64,000 nt of DNA from DASYAE01 sp036501535 (GTDB taxonomy: Bacteria > Actinomycetota > Actinomycetes > Streptomycetales > Catenulisporaceae). Numbering within the stretch: the first letter of the stretch is position 1; every line of letters starts with the position of its first letter. The notes beneath the pieces are model-generated. The model searched no databases. It was given only the letters and a program-made list of their open reading frames with translations, and had not been told where the DNA came from. The stretch lies in the NCBI GenBank assembly GCA_036501535.1, contig DASYAE010000157.1:62001-126000 (forward strand), written 5' to 3'. Position numbers and translations under genes: made by a program. Below are positions 42,760 to 51,014 of the stretch, in pieces.

Positions 42760-43653
42760 TCAGGAGCGGCTGGTACGCGTCGGCGCGGCGGCCTGCGGCT
42801 GCGCGGCCGGACCGGCCTGCTGCGGGATGTCGGCCGGCCGCTGCTCCTCCTCGGCCGGCGGCTCGAACACCGGCATGTCGCCGTAGTCGGGCCCGTCGCC
42901 GGCCGTGTGCAGCTCGGCGATCTGCGGTCTGAGCCACCCGGTCATCGAGTCGGAGACGACCTCGGTCACCTTGTCGCCGACGCTGAGCACGTGCGCGATG
43001 TCGCCGGCCAGCGAGGCCGCGTGGCCCAGCGCCGAGTCGCGGTCCCAGGTGCCATATGTGGCTGCGCGCGCATATCCACGCGCGAGCCGCGCAGCACCGG
43101 TGCGGCTCGAACCGGCGATGGCCCGGTCGGCCTCGGCCAGCGCCACGAACTTCACCTTGGCGAAGTCGAGCCCTGCGGCGTCGATCCGGTGCCCGATCGC
43201 GTCGAGCTCGTTGCGGCGCAGGCTGGTCAGCGAGTAGATCAGGCCGAGCACGTGCCGCCCGTTCGGCCCATAGGCCCACCAGGACGGCACCTCGGCGGTG
43301 ACCAGGAACTCCCGGGTGACGATCGCCTCGGCGCCGACCGCCGAGCTCGGGGTGAAGTGCTCGGGCGCGGGCACCCCCTGGAGCTGGAAGAGCCGGAACG
43401 CGCCGTCCACGCCGAGCGTCAGGGTCATGTCGTCGGCGACACCGAGCCCCGCCTGCGCCGGCTGCGGGTAGACCAGCAGGCCGTAGGGCTCGGCGGGCTG
43501 CTTCGGCTCGTCGTCTTCTTCGGGCTCGGGCTCGGGTACCTGGATGAAGTGGGTTATCCCGCGGGCGAGTGCGTCGGACAGGTTGACGGTCTGCCGGTCC
43601 GGCCCCACTTGGCGGGTGCCGTCCATGCGCGCTATCACGTAATAGATTGCCAT
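42760..43653 (-). CDS. Protein of unknown function
   Basis: A 297-residue soluble protein: MAIYYVIARMDGTRQVGPDRQTVNLSDALARGITHFIQ, an acidic linker (PEPEPEEDDEPKQP), a central domain with MTLTLGVDGAFRLFQL and WWAYGPNGRHVLGLIYSLTSLRRNELDAIGHRI, then a Gln/Pro/Ala-rich tail. I find no catalytic motif, signal peptide or membrane segment, and do not recognise the family. It sits between maoC and an alpha/beta-hydrolase gene, all on the minus strand, with its own upstream gap. Confidence 0.6.
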   Translation of the reverse strand: MAIYYVIARMDGTRQVGPDRQTVNLSDALARGITHFIQVPEPEPEEDDEPKQPAEPYGLLVYPQPAQAGLGVADDMTLTLGVDGAFRLFQLQGVPAPEHFTPSSAVGAEAIVTREFLVTAEVPSWWAYGPNGRHVLGLIYSLTSLRRNELDAIGHRIDAAGLDFAKVKFVALAEADRAIAGSSRTGAARLARGYARAATYGTWDRDSALGHAASLAGDIAHVLSVGDKVTEVVSDSMTGWLRPQIAELHTAGDGPDYGDMPVFEPPAEEEQRPADIPQQAGPAAQPQAAAPTRTSRS

Positions 43654-43719
43654 CTTGGGACTCGTCAGCCCTCCTGGTCGCGTCTCGGCACCTATCCTGC
43701 CGCAATTCTCCCGGCCGCG

Positions 43720-44700
43720 TCAGCGTGTACGACCTAATCGGTCGTGCTCGGCGAGGACTTCGAGAACGGCGTCCGCCACCGCGTCGGGCCGGTCGAACGG
43801 GATGTGGTGCGCACTGTCGGGCAGCCCGACGAGTTTGCCATACGGAGAGAGGGCGGCAAGACCGAGTTGGCGAGATCGCCAACCCTCGCGCTTGAGCGCG
43901 AGCGTCCCGCCGGGAACCAGCCGCCGCTCGACCCGCGCGGCGCCGAGCGCGGCCAGCACGGCCAGCGGCACCTGCGGGAAGGGCTTCTCGCAACGCAGCT
44001 CGAGCAGCTGCGCCGCCTGGTCGAGGTAGACGGCGTTCTCCAGCAGCGCGGCGGCCAGCGGCCGGCCGGCGGCGGTGGACGCGGCGAGCTGCGCGGGATC
44101 GGCCGGGTCGGCGCGCCGCACCGAGGTCGCGGCGGTGACCACGCGGCGCACCGCCGGGCTGATCGCGGCGCCGGTGCCGGTCGCCCGCAGCACCGCGCCG
44201 AGCGCCCGGACCCGGCGCAGCCGCTGCTCGAGGCCGGCCGGCGGGACCGCGTCGGGCTCGGCCGAGGCGTCGACCAGCACGAGGCCCGCGGTGCGCCCGG
44301 GATACAGCCGGGCGAAGGCCTCGGCGTGGAAGGCGGCCATGGAGTGCGCCACGACGACGCAGGGCCCTGAGAGCTGGAGCGCGTCGAGCAGCAGCGCGAT
44401 GCGCTCGGCCTCGCCCTCGACGGTCGGCGCCGCCCCGGCCGGCTCGGACCAGCCCAGGCCCGGCCGGTCGAACCGGACCAGCGCCGGGCGGTCCGGCTGC
44501 CCGCACTCGGCGGCCAGCAGCGCGACGACCGCGTCCCAGTCGTACCAGGCGCCGCCGAGACCGGAAGTGAAGACCACGGAAGGGACCGGAGCATCAGGCG
44601 ACTGCTCGGCGGGCACGCCCTCGTCCACGACGACGTGGTGCGCCGTGCCGAGGAGCCGGACGAACCGCCCCGGCACGTGCCGCCTCGCGTCGTTTCGCAT
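43720..44700 (-). CDS. Alpha/beta-hydrolase
   Basis: A 326-residue alpha/beta hydrolase. The oxyanion region is FTSGLGGAWYDWDAV, then RFDRPGLGWSEP and the nucleophile elbow VVAHSMAAFHAE, with Ser in AHSMA instead of the usual GxSxG. The catalytic acid is probably in VLVDAS and the histidine in SAHHIPFDRPDAV. It is cytosolic. ATG 44700 has no clear ribosome-binding site. It lies downstream of the acyl-CoA dehydrogenase on the same strand. Thioesterase, esterase or epoxide hydrolase activity cannot be separated by eye. Confidence 0.78.
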   Translation of the reverse strand: MRNDARRHVPGRFVRLLGTAHHVVVDEGVPAEQSPDAPVPSVVFTSGLGGAWYDWDAVVALLAAECGQPDRPALVRFDRPGLGWSEPAGAAPTVEGEAERIALLLDALQLSGPCVVVAHSMAAFHAEAFARLYPGRTAGLVLVDASAEPDAVPPAGLEQRLRRVRALGAVLRATGTGAAISPAVRRVVTAATSVRRADPADPAQLAASTAAGRPLAAALLENAVYLDQAAQLLELRCEKPFPQVPLAVLAALGAARVERRLVPGGTLALKREGWRSRQLGLAALSPYGKLVGLPDSAHHIPFDRPDAVADAVLEVLAEHDRLGRTR

Positions 44701-44768
44701 ACTCGACACACTAGGCGCGGCCGGCGCTGCGCGAACCTCCGGGGCGCGCGCGGCGGCGGGACGGGGGG

Positions 44769-45965
44769 CTACTGCTTCAGCTTGTACTCCTCCAGCAGCC
44801 GGCGGCCCACGATCATCTTCTGGATCTCCGCGGTGCCCTCGCCGATCAGCAGCATCGGCGCCTCCCGGTAGAGCCGCTCGATCTCGTACTCCTTCGAGTA
44901 GCCGTACCCGCCGTGGATCCGGAAGGAGTCCTCGACCACTTCCTTGCAGTACTCGGCGGCCAGGTACTTGGCCATCCCGGCCTCCAGGTCGTTGCGCTGC
45001 CCGGCGTCCTTGACCCGGGCCGCGCGCACCGTCATCTGGTGCGCCGCCTCGACCTTGACCGCCATCTCGGCCAGCTTGAACTGGATCGCCTGGTGCTGCG
45101 CGATCGGCCTGCCGAAGGCGGAGCGCTGCTGCGCGTAGGCGATGCCGAGCTCGAAGGCGCGCAGCGCGATGCCGCAGGCGCGGGCGGCCACGTTCACCCG
45201 GCCGACCTCCACCCCGTCCATCATCTGGGCGAAGCCGCGGCCGGGCTCCTCGCCGAGCACCCGATTGGCGGGCACCCGAAAGCCGTCGAGGATCAGCTCG
45301 GTGGTGTCCACCCCCTTGTAGCCCATCTTGGCGATCTTGCCGGGCACGGTCAGGCCCGGCCGCACCTCGCCGAACCCGGGCTCCTTCTCGATCAGGAACG
45401 TGGTCAGGTTCCGGTGCGGGGCCTCCTGCCCCTCGTCGGTGCGGGCCAGCAGCGCGACCAGGCTCGACGTGCCGCCGTTGGTCAGCCACATCTTCTGGCC
45501 GGTCACCACGTAGTCGTCGCCGTCGCGCACGCCCTTCGTCTTGATCGCCGCCACGTCCGAGCCGAGCGCCGGCTCGGACATGGAGAACGCGGCCCGCACC
45601 GCGCCCTCGGCCATCTTCGGCAGGAAATAAGCCTGCTGCTCCGGCGTGCCGTGCTGCTTGATCATGTACGCGACGATGAAGTGCGTGTTGAGGATGCCCG
45701 AGACGGACATCCAGCCGCGCGCGATCTCCTCGACCACCAGCGCATAGGTGAGCAGCGACTCGCCGATCCCGCCGTGCTCCTCCGGGATCATCAGGCCGAA
45801 CAGCCCCATCTCGGCCATGCCCTTGACGATCTCGGCCGGGTACTCGTCGGCGTGCTCGAGCTCGGTGGCGACCGGGATGATCTCCTTGTCCACGAAGGCG
45901 TGGACGGCGGCGAGGATCTCCTGCTGCACCTCGGTCAGTCCCTCGGTGCGGGCGAGACGTGCCAT
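44769..45965 (-). CDS. Acyl-CoA dehydrogenase
   Basis: A 398-residue flavin acyl-CoA dehydrogenase. FAD/substrate motifs are AAFSMSEPALGSDVAAIKT, MWLTNGGTSSLVALLART and IHGGYGYSKEYEIERLYREA. The catalytic base is the glutamate in LLIGEGTAEIQ. ATG 45965 follows AGGAG with eight nucleotides. Neighbouring maoC and citE-like genes and a shared operator suggest a role in branched or dicarboxylic acyl-CoA breakdown. The exact chain specificity is inferred only. Confidence 0.9.
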   Translation of the reverse strand: MARLARTEGLTEVQQEILAAVHAFVDKEIIPVATELEHADEYPAEIVKGMAEMGLFGLMIPEEHGGIGESLLTYALVVEEIARGWMSVSGILNTHFIVAYMIKQHGTPEQQAYFLPKMAEGAVRAAFSMSEPALGSDVAAIKTKGVRDGDDYVVTGQKMWLTNGGTSSLVALLARTDEGQEAPHRNLTTFLIEKEPGFGEVRPGLTVPGKIAKMGYKGVDTTELILDGFRVPANRVLGEEPGRGFAQMMDGVEVGRVNVAARACGIALRAFELGIAYAQQRSAFGRPIAQHQAIQFKLAEMAVKVEAAHQMTVRAARVKDAGQRNDLEAGMAKYLAAEYCKEVVEDSFRIHGGYGYSKEYEIERLYREAPMLLIGEGTAEIQKMIVGRRLLEEYKLKQ

Positions 45966-46034
45966 GCGCAAGGCTCCTGTCGTTTCGGCTCCCGCCCCGG
46001 CGAGGGGTGCGGGTCGCGGGCGGCGGCGGCCGTT

Positions 46035-46050
46035 GTTACTGGCGAGTATC
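46035..46050. promoter_or_regulatory. Shared acyl-CoA-gene operator, site 2 (acyl-CoA dehydrogenase)
   Basis: GTTACTGGCGAGTATC lies 70 bp upstream of the acyl-CoA dehydrogenase start. The arms GTTACT and AGTATC are complementary at five of six positions around a 4-bp centre. It matches the 16-bp layout of the other three sites. Confidence 0.55.
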
Positions 46051-46167
46051 CTCGCGCGGCGGGCGACTGTGAAGTGTGCGCGGCGTCACTGCTACGCCGG
46101 CTACGACTTCTGTCGGTGGTCTCGATGAGGCTCTGCGTGAAGGCGACTCCGAGAACGAAAGACCGCC

Positions 46168-46602
46168 ATGCGCTACGAGTTCAGTCTGGTCCACTGCCCG
46201 CACGATGTCTCAGCCAAGCAGCACGTCGAGACGTATGTCGCCATCGCCGCGAACCCGCCCGAGGGCTGCCGCCCCGCATTCGCCCCGACGGACCAGGTCG
46301 ACCGGCGCGACCACCCCTTCATGCTGCTCTGCGAACGTGGCGCTCCCGACTTCCGCACCGCCGTGGCTGGCGTATGCGCGGAAGTCAGGGAACGTCACGG
46401 GATCCTCATGAACGACCTCGGCATCAGGCACCTTTGGGAGTGGTACGACACCGAGACCGAGGACGGCTACGGTGCGGCGAGCGTGCTGACTCTCGCCCTC
46501 GTCGCCCTGGATCGTGCCACCGTGCTCGGCTGGAGCACCGAGGACTTCGTCGGCTTCGTGCGTCAGGCCGCCGGCGGCTCGAACCTCGAGCCGCGGGTGT
46601 AG
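46168..46602 (+). CDS. Protein of unknown function
   Basis: A 144-residue soluble protein, MRYEFSLVHCPHDVSAKQHVETYVAIAANPPEGCRPAFAPTDQVDRRDHPFMLL...HLWEWYDTETEDGYGAASVLTLALVALDRATVLGWSTEDFVGFVRQA. I do not recognise the family, and no catalytic motif stands out. It is an isolated plus-strand gene between two minus-strand acyl-CoA genes that share an operator, so it looks inserted into that cluster. A purine-rich GAGAACGAAAGA precedes the ATG. Confidence 0.6.
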   Translation: MRYEFSLVHCPHDVSAKQHVETYVAIAANPPEGCRPAFAPTDQVDRRDHPFMLLCERGAPDFRTAVAGVCAEVRERHGILMNDLGIRHLWEWYDTETEDGYGAASVLTLALVALDRATVLGWSTEDFVGFVRQAAGGSNLEPRV

Positions 46603-46622
46603 CCGGCTGGCGAAAGCGTGAA

Positions 46623-46648
46623 CGGCGGCCGGGTGCACCCGGCCGCCG
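46623..46648. terminator. Bidirectional terminator
   Basis: CGGCGGCCGGG (46623-46633), loop TGCA, and CCCGGCCGCCG (46638-46648) make a perfect 11-bp stem. It lies between the converging ends of the 144-residue gene and the citE-like gene, so it can serve both strands. Confidence 0.65.
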
Positions 46649-46700
46649 AGTCCGGAGCGACGCCGTGCGGGCGACGCCCCGCGCACCCGGCTCCCGGCGC

Positions 46701-47660
46701 TCAACCCTGCGGCGGCTCGAACTTGGAGGTGCGGTTGTAGCCGGCGGCGCGGCCCTTGCCCGCGACGACCAGGGCCATCTTGCGCGAGGCCTCGTCGATC
46801 ATCTCGTCGCCTAGCATCGCCGAGCCCTTCTTCCCGCCCGCCTCGGAGGTGTGGAACTCGTAGGCGTCGAGGATCAGCTCGGCGTGGTCGTAGTCCTCCT
46901 GCGAGGGGGCGAACAGCTCGTTGGCGATGGCGATCTGGTCCGGGTGCAGCACCCACTTGCCGTCGAAGCCGAGGGCGGCGGCGCGGCCGGCGACCCTGCG
47001 GAAGCCGTCCGGGTTGCGCACCTGCAGGTACGGGCCGTCGATCGCCTGCACGCCGTTGGCCCGGGCCGCCATCAGGATGCGCATGAGGATGTAGTGGTAC
47101 GCGTCGCCGACGTCGTAGCCGGGCGGCTGCTCGCCGACCACGAGGGACTTCATGTTGATCGAGGCCATGAAGTCGGCCGGGCCGAAGATGACCGTCTCGA
47201 TCCGGGGCGAGGCCGCGGCGATCGCGTCCACCTCGACCAGCCCCCTGGCGTTCTCGACCTGCGCCTCGATGCCGATCCGGCCGACCGGCAGGCCCATGGT
47301 CTTCTCGATCTGGGTCAGCAGCAGGTCGAGCCAGACCACCTGCCCGGCGTCCTGGACCTTGGGCAGCATGATGCAGTCGAGGTTCGCGCCGGCGCCCTCG
47401 ACCACCGTGATCACGTCCCGGTAGGTCCAGTGCGTGGTCAGGTCGTTGACCCGGACGGTGCGGGTCTTGCCGGTCCAGTCGCCCTGGTTGAGCGCGTCCA
47501 CGATCTTGTGCCGGGCACCCTCCTTCTCCAGCGGCGCGCAGGCGTCCTCGAGGTCGAGGAAGACCTGGTCGGCGGGCAGCGTCTGGGCCTTCTCCAGGAA
47601 CCTCGGGTTCGAGCCGGGCACGGCGAGGCAGGAGCGGCGCGGGCGGTTCTGCTGGGCCAT
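46701..47660 (-). CDS. HpcH/HpaI-family CoA-ester lyase (CitE/malyl-CoA lyase-like)
   Basis: A 319-residue TIM-barrel lyase. Typical segments are RSCLAVPGSNPRFLEKA, VFLDLEDACAPLEKEGAR, CIMLPKVQDAGQV, IGIEAQVENARGLVEV (metal-binding Glu), FGPADFMASI and KWVLHPDQIAIANELF. These place it with the citrate-lyase-beta-like/malyl-CoA lyases that cleave or hydrolyse (beta-methyl)malyl-CoA or citramalyl-CoA. In other actinomycetes such a gene is adjacent to maoC and acyl-CoA dehydrogenase genes. Here they are within 6 kb but separated by other genes. Confidence 0.87.
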   Translation of the reverse strand: MAQQNRPRRSCLAVPGSNPRFLEKAQTLPADQVFLDLEDACAPLEKEGARHKIVDALNQGDWTGKTRTVRVNDLTTHWTYRDVITVVEGAGANLDCIMLPKVQDAGQVVWLDLLLTQIEKTMGLPVGRIGIEAQVENARGLVEVDAIAAASPRIETVIFGPADFMASINMKSLVVGEQPPGYDVGDAYHYILMRILMAARANGVQAIDGPYLQVRNPDGFRRVAGRAAALGFDGKWVLHPDQIAIANELFAPSQEDYDHAELILDAYEFHTSEAGGKKGSAMLGDEMIDEASRKMALVVAGKGRAAGYNRTSKFEPPQG

Positions 47661-47712
47661 CGAGTGGTTCCCTCCCGTGAGGCGGGTACGGACCGGTGCT
47701 GACGGCGGCCAT

Positions 47713-47728
47713 GTTACTGGCCGGTCAC
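47713..47728. promoter_or_regulatory. Shared acyl-CoA-gene operator, site 3 (citE-like lyase)
   Basis: GTTACTGGCCGGTCAC lies 53 bp upstream of the lyase start. It shares the first five bases GTTAC, the 4-bp centre and the GT of the right arm with the other three sites. It overlaps the last codons of the EamA transporter gene, which does not affect its use as a promoter element. Confidence 0.5.
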
Positions 47729-48825
47729 ATCCCAGTCTTCAACAGCCCCGCGTGATCCGCGCCACGCGCCGCGTCACCGCCGGCCCCCTCAGCCGGTCCG
47801 GGTGACACTGCGTCAGTCACTGCATCAGTCACTGCGTCAGCCGCGGCCTCAGCCGCCGCCGGCTTCGCGGCCGGCTCCGCCGCTGCCGGTGCCCCAGCCG
47901 CGGATCCCGTGGTGGACAGGACCGTCAGCCCGGCCAGGATCAGCACCGCGCCGGGTATCGCCAGCGCGGAGGGTACCTGTCCGAGCCACAGCCAGGCGAT
48001 CACCGATGCGGTCGGTACCTCGAGCAGGATGCAGACGGACACGGTGGTCGCGCTGACCGTCTTGAGCGCCCGGTTGAACATCGTGTGGCCGAGCAGCTGC
48101 GCGCCCAGCGTGAGCAGGGCGAGCTTGAGCCAGGCGTTCGCCGGCAGCCCCACGAGCCGCTGCCGGAAGACGAGGTCGACGGCGAGCAGCGTCACCGCGG
48201 CGGTCGAGTAGCAGATCACTGCGTACGGCGCGAGGGACAGCGTCTTGCGCGCCTTCGCCCCGAAGGTCATGTACACCGCCGCGAGCGCCCCGGCGAGCAG
48301 GGCCAGCAGGTCGCCGCCGAACGCCCGCGTGGAGACTCTGAGATCCGCGCCGGAGAGCGCGATGACGCCGAGCACCGCGACCGCGATGCCGAGCCAGGCC
48401 CTGCGCGACACGTGCTCGCCGCGGGCCAGCGCAATCAGGGCGGCGAAGACCGGCTGCGCGGCGACGAACGCGGTGGCCGAGGCGACCGAGGTCAGGTTGA
48501 GGCTGGGAGTCCAGGTGCCGAAGTGGGCGCCGAGGGCGACGCCCCCGCCGAGTGCGGCGAGCCATTCCGGGCGGCTCATCGCGTGCAGCTCGCCGCCGTG
48601 CTTCCACAGCGCATAGGGGGCGAGCGCGCCGGCGCCGAAGACGTTGCGCCACAGGGCGATCGCGAGCGCCGGCGCGGCGGTGGCGGCGATCAGCGGCCCC
48701 GAGGTGCCGACGGCCGCGATGGCCACGGCGAGAACCGGCAGGTCGGCTCGACCCGGCCAGTGCACGGCCGACGGCTGCGCCGCCACGGCGGTGGTGGTTC
48801 TTTCAGGGCCCCTCGGGTTCGCCAT
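47725..48825 (-). CDS. EamA/DMT-family transporter
   Basis: A 366-residue drug/metabolite transporter with about ten transmembrane helices in two EamA repeats (LPVLAVAIAAVGTSGPLIAATAAPALAIALWRNVFGAGAL... and GDLLALLAGALAAVYMTFGAKARKTL...TMFNRALKTVSATTVSVCILLEVPTASVIAWLWLGQVP). A ~60-residue Ala/Pro-rich cytosolic tail contains a tandem AVTDAVTDAV repeat. ATG 48825 follows GGAGA. The substrate is unknown; the family exports amino acids, nucleotide-derived compounds or drugs. Confidence 0.85.
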   Translation of the reverse strand: MANPRGPERTTTAVAAQPSAVHWPGRADLPVLAVAIAAVGTSGPLIAATAAPALAIALWRNVFGAGALAPYALWKHGGELHAMSRPEWLAALGGGVALGAHFGTWTPSLNLTSVASATAFVAAQPVFAALIALARGEHVSRRAWLGIAVAVLGVIALSGADLRVSTRAFGGDLLALLAGALAAVYMTFGAKARKTLSLAPYAVICYSTAAVTLLAVDLVFRQRLVGLPANAWLKLALLTLGAQLLGHTMFNRALKTVSATTVSVCILLEVPTASVIAWLWLGQVPSALAIPGAVLILAGLTVLSTTGSAAGAPAAAEPAAKPAAAEAAADAVTDAVTDAVSPGPAEGAGGDAARGADHAGLLKTGM

Positions 48826-48926
48826 GGCGCTTCTCTCCACTTCGAGAGACTAACCCCGGCCGCGCGAACTTCTACAGGCTGTCCCGCCGCGAGCGGCCAA
48901 TTGCCGCTGTGGCACAGTCTTTCCCC

Positions 48927-49469
48927 ATGACAGCCCCGTCTGATCCGGCCGAGCCGACCAACCCCGTCCCCGCCTCCGCCGGGCCGGCCCCCCTGCCGCC
49001 GGGCGAGGCCGCGCTGGTCGAGGAGGCGTGCAAGAAGTCCGGTCTGATCTGGGTGGCCGTGCCGCGGGCGCGCGACCGCGCCGCCTGGCACGTCTGGCAC
49101 GAGCGCGAAGACGGCGGGGCTGCGGCCTACGTGGTGGTCGGCGGCGGCGAGCAGGAGATCCCGGGGCTGGCCGACGGCATCACGGTGCGGGTCACCGTGC
49201 GGTCCAAGGACAAGGGCGGGCGGCTGGTCACCTGGCCCGGCCGGGTGACGCGGCTCGAGCCCGGCGGCGCGGAGTGGGCCGAGGTGGTCCCCGCGCTGCA
49301 CGCGAAGCGCCTCAACGCGCACGACGGCGATGCGCAGCCGGAGCGGTGGGCGGCCCGGTCGGCGATCTTCCGGATCGAGCCGCAGGGCGCGCTGTTCGAG
49401 GGGCCGGGGCGTTACGGGAAAGGGTCGGGCGCGGCGCGATTAGCCGACTGCGCCGCCACGACGCGCTGA
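48927..49469 (+). CDS. Conserved actinobacterial protein, FMN-binding split-barrel-like
   Basis: A 180-residue soluble protein: APLPPGEAALVEEACKKSGLIWVAVP, WHVWHEREDGGAAAYVVVGGGEQEIPGLADGITVRVTVRSKDKGGRLVTWPGRVTRLEPGGAEW..., and a C-terminal FRIEPQGALFEGPG. The layout suggests a pyridoxamine-oxidase-like split barrel, and similar unnamed proteins occur in Streptomyces. The N-terminal ~25 residues are Pro-rich. The ATG has no ribosome-binding site, so it may be leaderless. Divergent from the EamA gene. Confidence 0.65.
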   Translation: MTAPSDPAEPTNPVPASAGPAPLPPGEAALVEEACKKSGLIWVAVPRARDRAAWHVWHEREDGGAAAYVVVGGGEQEIPGLADGITVRVTVRSKDKGGRLVTWPGRVTRLEPGGAEWAEVVPALHAKRLNAHDGDAQPERWAARSAIFRIEPQGALFEGPGRYGKGSGAARLADCAATTR

Positions 49470-49546
49470 TACGCCGCCGGTTCTCCGGCGCAGCGGGGCG
49501 CAGAACGGCCCGCCGCGTCGCACATGTCTGATTTAGTCGTCATATC

Positions 49547-50809
49547 TTAGTTTCCCGGCGGCTGGAAACGAGTGCGCGAGCTGGTCGGCGACGGGCTGCC
49601 GCCCTCGGACTCGCTCGCGGAGGCGCTGGCCGAGGAGCTCGGCGTCGCGGTGGCGGTCGGGTGGTGCGCCGACGCGCTGGCCGAGGGCGGGGCCGAGGTC
49701 GCGGTCGCGCTGTCCACCGGCTGGTATCCGGTGTCCGCCGGGCTGGGGCTGGCGCTCGAGAGGACCACCAGGGCGTTGTCCAGGATCTGGCCGGGCAGCG
49801 GCGCTTGCACCGCGAGCCGCTCGTCGTAGCCGGTGAAGTCGATCCGGCCCTGGTAACTGCCGCCGGTCGGGGCGATCCGCACCAGGTACGGCTGCCCGTC
49901 CGTGGCGACCCACACCGACGCGCTGTGGCCGCCGGAGCCGGAGCCCTCGAGTTCGACCGCTGAGACGCCGTCCACGGTCTGCACCGGGCCCGTGGTCCAG
50001 GTCGCCGAGGTCTGCAGCAGCGCGTCGAGCAGGTAGCCGATCCGGGTGTCGTCGGCGAAGCCGGCGAACCGCGGGTCGTCCTGCGGGATCTGCACGTAGA
50101 GCCCGCCGAACCGGTCGCCGTCGTCGCTCGCGCCGACCGCCTGCCAGAACGAGTCCGGCTCGGCGGCCCACACCTGGTCGTCGATCCGCAACAGCTGGCT
50201 CGTCGCGCCGCCGACGGTGATGTCGCCGACCGCTCCGACCTGGGTGAACACCATGTCCATCGCGAAGCTGCCCGGGGTCGGCGCGGCCGCGGCCGAGGCG
50301 GCGTCCGGCTCGCCCGCCGGGTCCGAGCCGAGGGTGTCGGCCGGGACCGGGACGCCCTGCAGCGTGCCGGACATCTCGACCGCCGAGGCCGAGGAGGTGG
50401 CGTTGACCGCGGCGGCCAGGATCGCCTGCGGGTCCAGCTTGGTGATCCCGTTGCCCGCGTAGGGCCCGCCGGACGCGACCACCTGCTCCGGGCGGGCCGA
50501 GCGGTACGCCGGGTTGTCCGCCGAGCAGGAGGCAAGCACCACGGCCGCCGTGAGCGTCACGGCGACCGCCGCCGCCGGGGCGATGTACTTGCGCCGCGCT
50601 CTGCGCCGGGCGGCGGCAGCGTCGGCCGTCCCGTCGGGCCCGTCCGCCTCGGCCGGCGCGGCCGCCGCCTCTGGAGCCTCCGGCGCCGAGTCAGGGCTCT
50701 CAGGCGGCTCGGGCCGCTGCTGCGGCGGCTGCGGGCGGTCCGTGTCACCGGACTGGTTCGGGGAGCCGCCGGGCTGGGGAGAAGCGGCCGGGGCCGGGGT
50801 GTTGCGCAC
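49547..50809 (-). CDS. Putative lipoprotein (LppX/LprG-like) with long cytosolic N-terminus
   Basis: A 420-residue protein. An unusual Pro/Glu/Ala-rich N-terminus (~66) precedes RRRARRKYIAPAAAVAVTLTAAVVLASCSADN, a hydrophobic segment ending in a lipobox-like LASC (about Cys95). The exported domain (ITKLDPQAILAAAVNATSSASAVEMSGTL...LRIDDQVWA...GRIDFTGYDERLAVQAPLPGQI) resembles the LolA/LppX/LprG lipid-carrier fold. A Ser/Ala/Thr-rich low-complexity tail follows. Lipoproteins normally begin with the signal peptide, so either the start is further in or this is a type II membrane protein. Confidence 0.65.
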   Translation of the reverse strand: MRNTPAPAASPQPGGSPNQSGDTDRPQPPQQRPEPPESPDSAPEAPEAAAAPAEADGPDGTADAAAARRRARRKYIAPAAAVAVTLTAAVVLASCSADNPAYRSARPEQVVASGGPYAGNGITKLDPQAILAAAVNATSSASAVEMSGTLQGVPVPADTLGSDPAGEPDAASAAAAPTPGSFAMDMVFTQVGAVGDITVGGATSQLLRIDDQVWAAEPDSFWQAVGASDDGDRFGGLYVQIPQDDPRFAGFADDTRIGYLLDALLQTSATWTTGPVQTVDGVSAVELEGSGSGGHSASVWVATDGQPYLVRIAPTGGSYQGRIDFTGYDERLAVQAPLPGQILDNALVVLSSASPSPADTGYQPVDSATATSAPPSASASAHHPTATATPSSSASASASESEGGSPSPTSSRTRFQPPGN

Positions 50810-51014
50810 GAGTCCGGCAGTGTAGTCCCGAAGTGTGACTCCGGGCGCTCCGGTGGGCGCAAGCGCAGATCTGATCGGTGGTCAGCCGTTCCGCCTACCG
50901 TTACCCGGCCTCGACTTTCAGGAACGGGCACGGGCGCCATAGTGTTAGCCGAGAGAATGTCCACTGACCGGTTCGCGGTCAGATTGGGAGGCCGGACCGG
51001 CGGGAGGCATCGGG

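Noticed and set aside
42065..47660. A single maoC-acdH-citE operon
   Set aside because: Unrelated genes, an opposite-strand gene and separate operator copies interrupt the set; a shared regulon fits better.
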